A DNA stretch of 64,000 nucleotides, from positions 248,001-312,000 of the forward strand of contig JAFWCB010000005.1 in the NCBI GenBank assembly GCA_017537025.1, read 5' to 3'. Positions 36,992-45,766 of this stretch are shown piece after piece (the first letter of the stretch is position 1; each line of letters starts with the position of its first letter). The stretch is from Sediminibacterium sp. Its GTDB lineage: Bacteria; Bacteroidota; Bacteroidia; Chitinophagales; Chitinophagaceae. The notes under the pieces were generated by a model. It was not told the origin of the DNA. It saw only the letters and a list, made by a program, of their open reading frames with translations, and made no database searches. A program made the translations under genes and the position numbers.

Positions 36992-38215
36992 CTACGCATC
37001 CAATTCCCCGGCAATTAAATTCAAACTACTCATGGTTACGATAGCATCACTCAACATTCCTCCTTTGATCAATTCCGGATAGGCTTGGTAATAAATAAAG
37101 CAAGGGCGGCGGAAATGTAGGCGGAAAGGCGTTCTTCCTCCATCACTGATCAAATAGTACCCTAGCTCACCATTACCCCCTTCTACCGATTTATATACTT
37201 CACCTTTGGGCATATCTACTTCACCCATTACAATTTTGAAATGCCAAATCAAGGCTTCCATTTTTGTGTATACATCTTCTTTTTTTGGCAAATAATATTC
37301 AGGAACATCTGCATGATACACTTCTGCATCAGCGCCTGTAAACCCTTGAATTTTTTGATAGGCTTGCTCAATAATGCGCAAACTCTGCCACATTTCCTGA
37401 TTACGAACCAAGAAGCGATCATAGTTATCACCTGTTTTGCCTACGGGAATATCGAATTCAAAATCTTCATAGCTACTATAAGGGCTATGTACACGAACAT
37501 CATAATCTACCCCTGCAGCGCGAAGATTCGGTCCGGTAAAACCATAATTGAGCGCGCGTTCAGCACTAATGGCTCCACCACCTATTGTACGCTCCATAAA
37601 AATACGGTTACGAGAAAATAGGTTCTCAAACTCTTTGAGCACTTTCGGATATTCTTTTAAGAATTTCTCGAGTTTCGTAAACGCTGTATTTGTGAAATTC
37701 CTTTCAAAGCCGCCAATACGCCCAATATTAGTAGTAAGGCGGGACCCACATACTTCTTCATATATTTCATAGATTAATTCACGGTATTGCATTACATATA
37801 AGAACCCGGTATACGCACCTGTATCTACTCCTACGATTGAATTACAAATAAGATGATCAGAGATACGTGCTAACTCCATGATAATAACACGCAGATAGTC
37901 TACCCGTTTTGGCGTTTCAACACCTAATAATTTTTCGCAGGTGAGGTGCCATCCCATATTATTAATGGGGCTGCTACAGTAATTCAATCGGTCGGTGATG
38001 GGTGTAATTTGATACAGTGGCCTACGTTCTGCCAACTTCTCGAATGCACGGTGGATATAGCCTACGGTTTGCTCCGTGCTTACCACGCGTTCTCCATCGA
38101 GCTCCATAATATTTTGAAATACGCCATGCGTAGCAGGGTGTGTAGGCCCTACATTGAGCGTAGTTGTTTGCTGCTCAATCGAATTTTCCGGTAATGTTAT
38201 ATGTTGTTCCATCAT
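36992..38215 (-). CDS. nuoD: NADH-quinone oxidoreductase subunit D
   Basis: The protein has 407 residues. The family signature is complete: GPTHPATHGVFQNIMELDGE, the quinone-site His and the Tyr in CEKLLG-region helices, and the C-terminal DVVMTS-like SDAIVTMSSLNLIAGELDA. It forms the quinone pocket with NuoB. Its start overlaps the end of nuoC by 4 nt. Confidence 0.97.
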   Translation of the reverse strand: MMEQHITLPENSIEQQTTTLNVGPTHPATHGVFQNIMELDGERVVSTEQTVGYIHRAFEKLAERRPLYQITPITDRLNYCSSPINNMGWHLTCEKLLGVETPKRVDYLRVIIMELARISDHLICNSIVGVDTGAYTGFLYVMQYRELIYEIYEEVCGSRLTTNIGRIGGFERNFTNTAFTKLEKFLKEYPKVLKEFENLFSRNRIFMERTIGGGAISAERALNYGFTGPNLRAAGVDYDVRVHSPYSSYEDFEFDIPVGKTGDNYDRFLVRNQEMWQSLRIIEQAYQKIQGFTGADAEVYHADVPEYYLPKKEDVYTKMEALIWHFKIVMGEVDMPKGEVYKSVEGGNGELGYYLISDGGRTPFRLHFRRPCFIYYQAYPELIKGGMLSDAIVTMSSLNLIAGELDA

Positions 38216-38715
38216 CTTCCAAACATTTCATCATCTTTATCAATACGGGTTTGATCCTCTAAAGGATATTCTTTTCGCAATGGGAAATAATCCATTTCAT
38301 CTACATTTAAAATCCTTTTTAAATTAGGATGACCCACAAAGTTGACGCCAAAGAAATCATAGGTTTCACGCTCCATCCAGTTAGCCGAAGCAAATAGTTT
38401 GGTTGCTGTATATACATCCGGTGTTTCTACCGATGTAAATACTTTAAAGCGAATGCGTACATTTTCTTGCAAATTATGCAGATGATATACTACGGCAAGT
38501 TCACGACCTTTATCATCCGGATAATTTACAGCACATAGATCCGTAAGAAATGTGAAACCGAGAGTAGCCTCATCATATAAATACTGTAATACTTTCAGAT
38601 TGTGTTCTTTAGGCGCTTCAAAAGAAAGCATACCATAATTCTCTTCGAAGCCAAATACCTGATCTCCGAATTTCTCGGTTAATTTTTGTTGTATGTATTG
38701 ATTTGTTAAACCCAT
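38212..38715 (-). CDS. nuoC: NADH-quinone oxidoreductase subunit C
   Basis: The protein has 167 residues, with the 30-kDa-subunit signature ERETYDFFGVNFVGHPNLKR followed by PLRKEYPLED. It is a separate protein here and not fused to NuoD as in E. coli. It overlaps nuoD by 4 nt, so the two are likely coupled in translation. Confidence 0.97.
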   Translation of the reverse strand: MGLTNQYIQQKLTEKFGDQVFGFEENYGMLSFEAPKEHNLKVLQYLYDEATLGFTFLTDLCAVNYPDDKGRELAVVYHLHNLQENVRIRFKVFTSVETPDVYTATKLFASANWMERETYDFFGVNFVGHPNLKRILNVDEMDYFPLRKEYPLEDQTRIDKDDEMFGR

Positions 38716-38730
38716 ATTTATTATTATTCA

Positions 38731-38743
38731 ACTCCTTCGGAGT
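38731..38743. repeat. Small hairpin ACTCC-TTC-GGAGT in the nuoB-nuoC gap
   Basis: A 5-bp stem with a 3-nt TTC loop, flanked by TTCA on the left and CAG on the right, as in the related hairpin at 36898. The rest of the gap (to 38795) contains CCTATTCCCTATA (38777-38789), a word that recurs at 55422-55434. Confidence 0.5.
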
Positions 38744-38795
38744 CAGTATTATGCTACCAACAGTCTTACCCCATAACCTATTCCCTATACCCTTT

Positions 38796-39386
38796 CTACT
38801 GTATCCCGTAACTATTCAACAATGCCTTATACTGAACACTGTTTCTGCGACGGATGCTTTCCTGTCCTACCAATTCCTGTATTTTCATAAATCCATCTAA
38901 AATAGCTTCAGGACGAGGGGGGCAACCGGGTACATACACATCTACCGGAATTACCTGATCAATGCCTTGTAATACGCTATATGTATCGAAAATTCCACCG
39001 CTAGATGCACAAGCTCCTACCGCAATTACCCAGCGTGGCTCTGCCATTTGAAGATATACCTGTCTAAGTACAGGTCCCATTTTCTTAGCTATGGTACCCA
39101 TTACCATAAGTAAATCGCACTGACGTGGTGAAAACCCAACACGCTCAGAACCGAAACGAGCTAAATCATAATGAGACCCCATCGTTGCCATAAATTCAAT
39201 ACCACAGCAAGATGTGGCAAAAGGTAAGGGCCATAAAGAGTTTTTACGTGCTAAACCTACCACATCACTCAATTTCGTGGTAAAGAACCCTTCTCCTGAA
39301 TACCCTTCTGGTGCTTCTACTGATGTAATAGCATCTGATGTTTTAGCAACAATAGGGTGAACATTAAATCTTACCGGACGTGACAT
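38796..39386 (-). CDS. nuoB: NADH-quinone oxidoreductase subunit B
   Basis: The protein has 196 residues. The N2 cluster ligands are all there: the tandem Cys in FATSCCGIEFMAT, the Cys in VGACASSGG and the Cys in VPGCPPRPEAIL. NuoB hands electrons to quinone. It is the second gene of the operon, 123 nt after nuoA across a repeat-containing gap. Confidence 0.97.
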   Translation of the reverse strand: MSRPVRFNVHPIVAKTSDAITSVEAPEGYSGEGFFTTKLSDVVGLARKNSLWPLPFATSCCGIEFMATMGSHYDLARFGSERVGFSPRQCDLLMVMGTIAKKMGPVLRQVYLQMAEPRWVIAVGACASSGGIFDTYSVLQGIDQVIPVDVYVPGCPPRPEAILDGFMKIQELVGQESIRRRNSVQYKALLNSYGIQ

Positions 39387-39402
39387 ATTTTATTTAGTTA
39401 TT

Positions 39403-39506
39403 AGTGAGTAGTGATTAGTGGATAGTAATATAACCACCGAATACTCACTTAGTTCTATATTATAATACACTATACACTCCTCACTGCGCACTACCTACTA
39501 CTCACT
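39403..39506. repeat. GTGAGTAGTG-type inverted repeat in the nuoA-nuoB gap
   Basis: AGTGAGTAGT (39403-39412) and ACTACTCACT (39497-39506) form 10-bp arms around about 84 nt of similar low-complexity sequence (TAGTGGATAGT, ACACTATACACTCC). AGTGAGTAGTG also occurs at 43605-43615. No gene or terminator T run lies here. Confidence 0.6.
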
Positions 39507-39509
39507 CTG

Positions 39510-39914
39510 CTAATCCTCCCACTTCAAGGCTCCCTTTTTAATGATATAGGTAAAACCTATCAAGAAAAAAGCAACAAACATTAATACTGCAAAAAAACCA
39601 TTCCACCCTAATTCCCTAAAATTCACGGCATAGGGATAGAAAAAAATCACTTCAACATCAAACAAAACAAATAATATGGCCACTAAAAAGTACTTAATAG
39701 CCATGGGTTGGCGGGCATTACCATGACTTTCGATACCGGAGGCAAAGTTTTCCAATTTATCGGCAGTTTTACGCTTAGGGCCTACTAAAGCCGAAAGCCC
39801 AATCATAGTAGCAACAAAGCCTGCAGCAAAAATGAGTTGAATGCCGATGGGAAAGTAATTGTCAGCCGAACTGCTGGCACTAGCATCTAAAACAGAAACA
39901 GTTAACCAATCCAT
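39510..39914 (-). CDS. nuoA: NADH-quinone oxidoreductase subunit A
   Basis: From the chosen start (MDWLTVSVLDAS) the protein has 134 residues and three membrane helices. It carries NuoA signatures (FASGIESHGNARQPMAIKYF and ILFVLFDVEVIFFYPYA, with the conserved acidic residues). The open frame reaches 39953, but a TAnnTTTG box at 39932-39939 lies inside that part, so the inner start is preferred. It is the first gene of the 14-gene complex I operon. Confidence 0.95.
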   Translation of the reverse strand: MDWLTVSVLDASASSSADNYFPIGIQLIFAAGFVATMIGLSALVGPKRKTADKLENFASGIESHGNARQPMAIKYFLVAILFVLFDVEVIFFYPYAVNFRELGWNGFFAVLMFVAFFLIGFTYIIKKGALKWED

Positions 39915-39931
39915 ATCTTTCTTTGAGTACG

Positions 39932-39939
39932 CAAAAATA
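39932..39939 (-). promoter_or_regulatory. Candidate -7 box of the nuo operon
   Basis: The minus strand reads TATTTTTG, 17 nt before the preferred nuoA start, and just downstream of the terminator of the preceding gene. No clear -33 element is visible. Confidence 0.4.
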
Positions 39940-39956
39940 AGCTTGTGGGGCATATA

Positions 39957-39985
39957 AAAGAAAAACTCCTCGTGAAGAGGAGTTT
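39957..39985 (-). terminator. Terminator of the TPR gene upstream of nuoA
   Basis: AAACTCCTC (39963-39971) and GAGGAGTTT (39977-39985) pair perfectly over 9 bp with a 5-nt loop. On the minus strand a TTTTTCTTTT run follows. It separates the nuo operon from the upstream genes. Confidence 0.85.
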
Positions 39986-39994
39986 ATTTTTCAT

Positions 39995-41830
39995 TTATTT
40001 TTTGGGAGATGGGGTTCCGTTCCCTTTTCCGCCTCCCGCAGGCTGTTTAGCAGGGGGTTTGGAGTAATAATCAACTACTTTTTGGGCTCTGGCTTTTTGC
40101 TCTACCCCTGTTTTATTAATTTCATCTACCGGATCAGGATATAATTGTATCAATTTATCACAAACTTCAACTGCTTTTTGTGCTGTTAATATACACTGAT
40201 CAACCACTGGTGTTTTTGTACCGTCACTTTTGACTTTAAAATCAGGGTCTTTTTGTAGCGTATTATATTTATTGATATAATAAACTAAAGCGTAAATATA
40301 GTTCTGTGAAATTTTGCTTTTGTTCTTAGCAACATCGCTTGCATAAAAATTATTCAAATAATCTAAATGCTCTAATGCCGTTCCTTTAGAAGAATCAGGA
40401 TCTAATGCAATAGCTGCTCGACGGAAAAAGCTAGCTGGCTGGGTTTTATCGGGGTAAGCTTGTAAATAAGCCTTTGCTAACTCAATGGTTTGTAAATAAT
40501 CTTTAGCATTAAATGCGGCACTGGTAAGCGCATAATGATCTGCTTCCGATAAGGAGCCTTTTAACTCTAGCTTACGCTTCATCCATTTTAGCTGCTCAGG
40601 GAAATTTTTCGCTTTACCAAAAATAGCTGCAGCTTGATCCATAAAATCTATTTGATTTTTCTTAACGGTATCGAGCGCAAGTGCTTTCTCTACATAACCC
40701 GAAGCCAAGGCTTCACTACCGGGAAATTTAGAAACTATTTTTAAGGCCAATTCATAATCCGGTAGTCTCAATTTATCTGTAGGTACATTGGCAATATACT
40801 CTTGAATATATTTTTTTGCCGCTACTGAGTCGCCCAAGCGATCATAGTCGTAAGCATAGATCAAACCCAATCCTGGTAAGGCTTTGATACCTACTGAATT
40901 ATCTAATTCTTTCAGTTTATCCAATGATTCCTGATAGCGACCTGCGCGAAATAAATACTCTGCTAAGTAAAGATCGTTTTTAGGGTCTTTTTCTGCATTG
41001 GCAATATACTTATCCAAATATTCTTTTGCTTTATTTACATCGCGGTTAGCATAGTAATCAAACAAGCTGTAATAAACCTGTGGGAAATTAGGGTCGGCCT
41101 GAATGGCTTTATCAAAATATTGATCAAAAATTTCTTTATTATTTTGACTTAAATAAATCTTACCGATACGATAATAAGCTAATGCGTTTTTAGGATCCTT
41201 TGCAATTGCTTCTTCATAAGCTTTTACAGCCTCACCACCATTTTCACCACCTAATTTCAGATAGTTAATACCCATATTGATAAAAATATCCGGAATATTA
41301 GGGTCGGTATTTGCAGGATCATAAGCTTTGGCCATTTTTAGTTTATCAATGGCATATATTGGATCGCCCACTTTACTGCCTCCATCGGCATTAGCTCTAC
41401 CAATGGCGTGTAAAATAAGTGGACTAACCTTCCCTTTATTCTTACCTTTTGTTTCGGTAGTAGCGGTAATAGCTTGTTCAAATTTTTGTTTGGCGCTATT
41501 CAAATCACCGCCCTCTAGCACTTCAATATGACCCATACCAACTACTAACAAAGGATCGCTGCCAACGTCCTGCAAACCCTTCTGGTATAAGGCTTTCGCG
41601 GCAGCAATATTCTGAGCGGCCGGCGTTACACCATCGCCTGCAAGAATGGCTTGACCCAGCCAGTAAATACTTTGCGGGTCTTTGGGATTGGCGTCATAAC
41701 TCTTTTGAAAGAGAGCCCTGGCCGTTTTATTTTTTTCGTAATTCAACAACTTTACGCCCTCGGCAATTTGTGCCGATGCCATCATTCCGGATACTAAAGT
41801 TGCAAACATCAAAGCAACAATCTTCTTCAT
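39995..41830 (-). CDS. Secreted tetratricopeptide-repeat protein
   Basis: The protein has 611 residues with a signal peptide (about 1-20, ending MASAQ). TPR-like helices cover most of the chain, for example NPKDPQSIYWLGQAIL, DPKNALAYYRIGKIYLSQNN and DPNFPQVYYSLFDYYANRD. It ends in a Lys/Pro/Gly-rich tail. A periplasmic scaffold is the likely type. It follows the PstS-like lipoprotein gene by 24 nt, so both are probably made together; a joint role near the TonB system is only inference. Confidence 0.85.
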   Translation of the reverse strand: MKKIVALMFATLVSGMMASAQIAEGVKLLNYEKNKTARALFQKSYDANPKDPQSIYWLGQAILAGDGVTPAAQNIAAAKALYQKGLQDVGSDPLLVVGMGHIEVLEGGDLNSAKQKFEQAITATTETKGKNKGKVSPLILHAIGRANADGGSKVGDPIYAIDKLKMAKAYDPANTDPNIPDIFINMGINYLKLGGENGGEAVKAYEEAIAKDPKNALAYYRIGKIYLSQNNKEIFDQYFDKAIQADPNFPQVYYSLFDYYANRDVNKAKEYLDKYIANAEKDPKNDLYLAEYLFRAGRYQESLDKLKELDNSVGIKALPGLGLIYAYDYDRLGDSVAAKKYIQEYIANVPTDKLRLPDYELALKIVSKFPGSEALASGYVEKALALDTVKKNQIDFMDQAAAIFGKAKNFPEQLKWMKRKLELKGSLSEADHYALTSAAFNAKDYLQTIELAKAYLQAYPDKTQPASFFRRAAIALDPDSSKGTALEHLDYLNNFYASDVAKNKSKISQNYIYALVYYINKYNTLQKDPDFKVKSDGTKTPVVDQCILTAQKAVEVCDKLIQLYPDPVDEINKTGVEQKARAQKVVDYYSKPPAKQPAGGGKGNGTPSPKK

Positions 41831-41854
41831 GTTTCTTTTTTTATAGTTGGTTTG

Positions 41855-42781
41855 TTATTCCTCTTTTATACTACCATTTCTTTTGTGAAAAGCCATTTTT
41901 GCTGGTGCTAGAAAAGCTCTTCTAAAAATGAGTTGCCCACGTTCTAAACTCATGAAATTCATGAATCCGGTTCCTAAGCCAGCTGCATTTTCTTTTAATA
42001 TATAATACAATGGCCGTGCCAAAGGGTATTCGCCATATGTAATGGTTGCTTGCGAGGGTTTTGCAAAAAGTCCTTTTTCCAAACAAGCGGTACATGCTAC
42101 ACGAGCCAGTCTTATTTTTTTAAGATATGCTCGCTGTACAGGATCATAGGAATCGCCTATCCAGCTTAGTCCTACAAAACCAATTACATCTGCCCTTTTA
42201 GATACCAAATCAATGACCTCACTACTATTGTTTACCGCAGCAACATTCGACCCGAATGCAGCTCCTTTCAATATACTATCCTGTAAAAACCGAACCGTAC
42301 TAGTAGCCGATTTCCCATCCATTACCGCAATGATACTATTTCTTCCGCCCAATATATCTCTCAATTTTTCTATCGTAAAAATGCTGTCTTTTGCTTCATT
42401 ATTTACGATAACTGCCACCGCATCATACGCCAAAATTCCATATTGGGGCTTGTAAGATAAGGCGGATTTATAAGATTCTGCTTCTTTTTCGGTTAATCCT
42501 TTGGCAACTATGATCATTCGGGTGCTATCTTTTTGTAAATCTCTAAAACAAGCAGCTTCCGATTTATAACTAACCTGAATATTTGCCTTTGGAAAAGATG
42601 CCTTGTGCACCCTTATTTGCTCTTCTATTACTGGTTTAAAACTCTCATCAACCGAAATGTTAATATTACCCGTTTCAGGGGTATCTCTTGTATCGTTTTT
42701 TTTACTCGCATCACCACAAGCAATTGCTGTAGCTAATACAAAAAACAATAACATTTCTCTCACACAAAAACCCGTTCTCAT
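41855..42781 (-). CDS. PstS-like substrate-binding lipoprotein
   Basis: The protein has 308 residues with lipobox Cys22 (TAIAC). The mature part resembles the PstS/phosphate-type periplasmic binding fold (NINISVDESFKPVIEEQI at the start, FQASFP-like KASFPKANIQVSY, then AVAVIVNNEAKDSIFTIEKLRDIL, and SSEVIDLVSKRADVIGFVGLSWIG). No pstC, pstA, pstB or phoU is adjacent, so phosphate import is doubtful and the ligand unknown. Its ATG overlaps the preceding stop codon by one base (TAATG), a sign of translational coupling with the 77-residue membrane protein. Confidence 0.8.
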   Translation of the reverse strand: MRTGFCVREMLLFFVLATAIACGDASKKNDTRDTPETGNINISVDESFKPVIEEQIRVHKASFPKANIQVSYKSEAACFRDLQKDSTRMIIVAKGLTEKEAESYKSALSYKPQYGILAYDAVAVIVNNEAKDSIFTIEKLRDILGGRNSIIAVMDGKSATSTVRFLQDSILKGAAFGSNVAAVNNSSEVIDLVSKRADVIGFVGLSWIGDSYDPVQRAYLKKIRLARVACTACLEKGLFAKPSQATITYGEYPLARPLYYILKENAAGLGTGFMNFMSLERGQLIFRRAFLAPAKMAFHKRNGSIKEE

Positions 42782-43014
42782 TAGTAATCTTGTTTTATCC
42801 CTCGGTATAAACGAAATGCACCATACAACAAACAGATACCGCCAAAACCGTATTTATAAAGCGGCTCTTCTGTAAATACTAAATTCAACCCTAGCCTGTC
42901 AACACTCATTACACCGATACCTACTAATACAAAAAGTATAGCCATCGTAATGTCGTATACTTTCCTAAAGTTGGTATATCCCTTTCTACTTTGTTCTCTA
43001 AACTTGTTCTCCAT
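42781..43014 (-). CDS. Small two-helix membrane protein
   Basis: The protein has 77 residues: a basic N-terminus, one membrane helix (about 21-39), a short loop with acidic residues and a second helix (about 53-70), and a charged tail. I do not recognise a family. Its stop overlaps the start of the PstS-like gene, which places it at the head of a three-gene operon (membrane protein, PstS-like, TPR protein). The function is unknown; a membrane anchor or accessory for the two periplasmic proteins is inference. Confidence 0.65.
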   Translation of the reverse strand: MENKFREQSRKGYTNFRKVYDITMAILFVLVGIGVMSVDRLGLNLVFTEEPLYKYGFGGICLLYGAFRLYRGIKQDY

Positions 43015-43130
43015 AATTTCAAGATGGGCAATTTAGTAAATATTTTTACTGTGATGCAGCAATTTTTAAATTCCATAATATCCATCTCTCAAAACTAATT
43101 GTTGTTAGCGTATTCCTTCACCCATAACAG

Positions 43131-43138
43131 TATCTTTG
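43131..43138 (+). promoter_or_regulatory. -7 box 4 nt before the phosphatase start (predicted leaderless)
   Basis: TATCTTTG, then 4 nt (CAGC), then ATG at 43143. The same 12 nt TATCTTTGCAG plus one base precedes the rlmN start at 55470. The transcription start should coincide with the start codon. Confidence 0.55.
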
Positions 43139-43142
43139 CAGC

Positions 43143-43613
43143 ATGAAAATTTTAATGGTTTGCTTGGGTAATATTTGTAGAAGTCCGCTAGCTGAGGGGG
43201 TTTTGCAAACGTTGGCGAAAACAAGGGGGTTGAATTGGGAGGTAGCCAGTGCAGGTACTGCCGGATACCATGTGGGAGAGCCCCCGCACAAATTATCTCA
43301 AAAAGTAGCCAAGCTTAACGGAATTGATATTAGCGAACAACGTTGCCGAAAATTTAGCAGAAACGATTTTGCTTATTACGATCAGATTCTGGTAATGGAT
43401 CAACAAAATTTAGCCGAAGTATTAGCCTTAGCACCAGACCCTAATGCCGCTTCTAAAGTATCTTTGCTATTAGATGCACTTTACCCTGGAGAAAACAGAG
43501 AAGTACCCGACCCTTGGTACGGGGAAGAAGATGGATATCATGAAGTTTTTGCATTAATAACCCGAGCATGTGAGGCGATAATCAAAAGCCAGTGTGTGGT
43601 GGACAGTGAGTAG
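43143..43613 (+). CDS. Low-molecular-weight protein-tyrosine phosphatase
   Basis: The protein has 156 residues. The phosphate-binding loop CLGNICRS gives nucleophile Cys7 and Arg13, and the general acid Asp sits in VPDPWYG near residue 120. It removes phosphate from protein tyrosines, or acts on arginine-phosphate in some relatives; the substrate is not readable. It is the first gene before hisS with 49 nt between them, a gap that contains AGTGAGTAGTG repeats. The start at 43143 is fixed by the family N-terminus (MKILMVCLGN). Confidence 0.95.
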   Translation: MKILMVCLGNICRSPLAEGVLQTLAKTRGLNWEVASAGTAGYHVGEPPHKLSQKVAKLNGIDISEQRCRKFSRNDFAYYDQILVMDQQNLAEVLALAPDPNAASKVSLLLDALYPGENREVPDPWYGEEDGYHEVFALITRACEAIIKSQCVVDSE

Positions 43614-43655
43614 TGTATAGTTTACTATCCACTTTACACTAACCACTTTTAACTA
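43605..43655. repeat. GTGAGTAGTG-type repeat after the phosphatase stop
   Basis: AGTGAGTAGTG (43605-43615) is identical to the 11-mer at 39403-39413. It overlaps the last codons and stop of the phosphatase. Reverse-oriented relatives follow (ACTATCCACTTTACACTAACCACT as separate short words, 43624-43647). Confidence 0.5.
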
Positions 43656-43662
43656 AATAAAT

Positions 43663-45015
43663 ATGACTAAACCCAGTTTACCTCAAGGAACCCGCGATTT
43701 TTCCGCTGCCGTTGTACAGAAGCGTAATTATATATTTCAAACGATTCGCAGTGTATTTGAGTTACATGGCTTTCAGCCATTGGAAACACCCGCTATGGAA
43801 AACCTGCAAACATTAATGGGAAAGTATGGGGAAGAAGGAGATAAATTAATTTTTAAAATACTCAACAACGGTCTGGATAATCCTACCAAAAAAGAAACAA
43901 TTACCGAAGCTTTTGAAAAATTACTGGAAGGTAAAAATAGTGCTGCACTTACAGAACGAGCCCTGCGTTATGATCTTACCATTCCCTTTGCGCGTTATGT
44001 GGCTATGAATCATCAACAATTAGCCATGCCCTTTAAACGCTATCAGATGCAGCCGGTTTGGCGAGCAGATAGGCCGCAGAAGGGCCGCTATCGAGAGTTC
44101 TATCAATGCGATGCCGATGTTGTGGGTAGCAATAGCTTATGGAATGAAGTAGAATTAGCCGGTATTTATGCAGCCACTTTTGCTGCCTTACGATTGCCTG
44201 TAGAAATCAGAATTAATAATAGGAAAATATTAGCGGCACTAGCAGAGATATGCGGCGGAGCCGATCAGCTGGTGAATATTACAACGGCTATTGATAAGCT
44301 TGATAAAATAGGGATCGAAAAAGTGAAAGAAGAATTGGCAACAAGAGGATTAGAAAAAGAACAAATACATATTATTGAAAAATATTTATTGATTGAAGGA
44401 ACAAATGAAGAAAAAATAAGCAGTTTAGTAAGCTTATTGGGTAAACATGAAATAGGAAATGAGGGTATTGACGAAATCAAATACATACTCCATCAATCAT
44501 CATCCATAACGCACAATCACTCATTAATTGTTGACCTAACGCTCGCACGTGGGCTCAACTATTATACCGGTACTATTTTCGAAATAAAAGCTATTGGGGT
44601 ACAAATGGGAAGTATTGGCGGAGGTGGCCGATATAACGATCTTACCGGTTTGTTTGGAGTACCCAATATACCCGGAGTGGGTATTAGTTTTGGGGTAGAT
44701 AGAATCTATGACGTTTTAGAAGAGTTGAATTTATTTCCAGCAAGTTTAGTTGCTGCATCGGAATATTTGTTTTTCAACTTAGGAGAAGCAGAGGCAAAGC
44801 AAGCATTTAGATGCGTACAACAACTAAGGGCTAAGGGTATTAGTGCGGAATTGTACCCTGATAATGTTAAGCTTGACAAGCAGTTTAAATACGCAGAGAA
44901 AAAACAAATTAAACAAGTAGTAATCATCGGTAGCAAAGAATTAGCAGAAGGTATTTGTAATATAAAGAATTTAAGTACCGGTGAACAACAAACAGTTAAG
45001 CAAATAGATTTATAA
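43663..45015 (+). CDS. hisS: Histidyl-tRNA synthetase
   Basis: The protein has 450 residues, usual length. Class II motifs: RYDLTIPFARYVA (motif region 1), FKRYQMQPVWRADRPQKGR (motif 2 arginine), the histidine-specific LARGLNYYTG and GGGGRYNDLTGLFG, then motif 3 PGVGISFGVDR, and a C-terminal anticodon-binding domain (ISAELYPDNVKLDKQFKYA). It charges tRNA-His. It lies downstream of the phosphatase gene and 10 nt before a secreted unknown protein. Confidence 0.97.
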   Translation: MTKPSLPQGTRDFSAAVVQKRNYIFQTIRSVFELHGFQPLETPAMENLQTLMGKYGEEGDKLIFKILNNGLDNPTKKETITEAFEKLLEGKNSAALTERALRYDLTIPFARYVAMNHQQLAMPFKRYQMQPVWRADRPQKGRYREFYQCDADVVGSNSLWNEVELAGIYAATFAALRLPVEIRINNRKILAALAEICGGADQLVNITTAIDKLDKIGIEKVKEELATRGLEKEQIHIIEKYLLIEGTNEEKISSLVSLLGKHEIGNEGIDEIKYILHQSSSITHNHSLIVDLTLARGLNYYTGTIFEIKAIGVQMGSIGGGGRYNDLTGLFGVPNIPGVGISFGVDRIYDVLEELNLFPASLVAASEYLFFNLGEAEAKQAFRCVQQLRAKGISAELYPDNVKLDKQFKYAEKKQIKQVVIIGSKELAEGICNIKNLSTGEQQTVKQIDL

Positions 45016-45025
45016 TAGTCGGTGT

Positions 45026-45748
45026 ATGAATAAAGTATTGCTCATCCTATTTTTATCTTTTTCAAAGAGTATGATTGCGCAATACAAGATAGACCCACAG
45101 TTAAAAAAAGAGTTTTTCAATCTTTACAAAAAACTTCAGTCTCTCACAAATTCAGAATTTTTAAATGAATATAAAGATGGGATAAGTCTTTTTTATAAAA
45201 TAAAAGAAGATACGCTAAACAAGCAAGATATTATTAAATCTAAAAATAATATAGAAGTCTATACCATTGATACGGTAACAGGAGAAATTGATACAACAGA
45301 TTCACAATCAACTAACGAACCTGTTCCTAGTAAACAAACACCTTACCCATTTTATTGTGTATGCGAATATCAAAGAGATACACTTGTTATTACAACTGGT
45401 ATTGCGATTTTTGGAGAAATGAAAATTACTTCTAAGCTAATACATAACAAGTTGACTGCAAATTACACTGAGTCGGACTCGAATGATACTCTTTTTAAGC
45501 GAACCCTTTCTGATGATCGTTTATATGGTATTACCATACCTGCAAAAATAAAATCCCTGAATCTAAACGTGAAGCCTCATAAAAACATACCTGAGTTATT
45601 TGGCAAAATGCGTATTGTTACAAACGGTTATTATTACTATGCAAATGTTTATGGATTTAAAAACGACTATATCTATCAGCGAATGAATTTTGAATTTTTA
45701 TTTAGATGCCATTTGAAAAACCCAAAAAAGATAATATCCGGTAATTAG
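45026..45748 (+). CDS. Secreted protein of unknown function
   Basis: The protein has 240 residues with a signal peptide (MNKVLLILFLSFSKSMIAQ). I do not recognise a family. The first half is charged and polar (KIDPQLKKEFFNLYKKLQS), a Thr/Asp/Ser-rich stretch (about 85-105) follows, and the rest is beta-rich. It starts 10 nt after hisS on the same strand. GC content is visibly lower than in hisS (long A/T runs), which fits a fast-evolving accessory gene. It is followed 18 nt later by a pseudogene. Confidence 0.65.
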   Translation: MNKVLLILFLSFSKSMIAQYKIDPQLKKEFFNLYKKLQSLTNSEFLNEYKDGISLFYKIKEDTLNKQDIIKSKNNIEVYTIDTVTGEIDTTDSQSTNEPVPSKQTPYPFYCVCEYQRDTLVITTGIAIFGEMKITSKLIHNKLTANYTESDSNDTLFKRTLSDDRLYGITIPAKIKSLNLNVKPHKNIPELFGKMRIVTNGYYYYANVYGFKNDYIYQRMNFEFLFRCHLKNPKKIISGN

Positions 45749-45766
45749 AAATTCAATTTAAAATAA

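Noticed and set aside
39915-39953. N-terminal extension of nuoA
   Set aside because: The exact TATTTTTG promoter box lies inside it, and the hydrophobic start MDWLTV fits NuoA.
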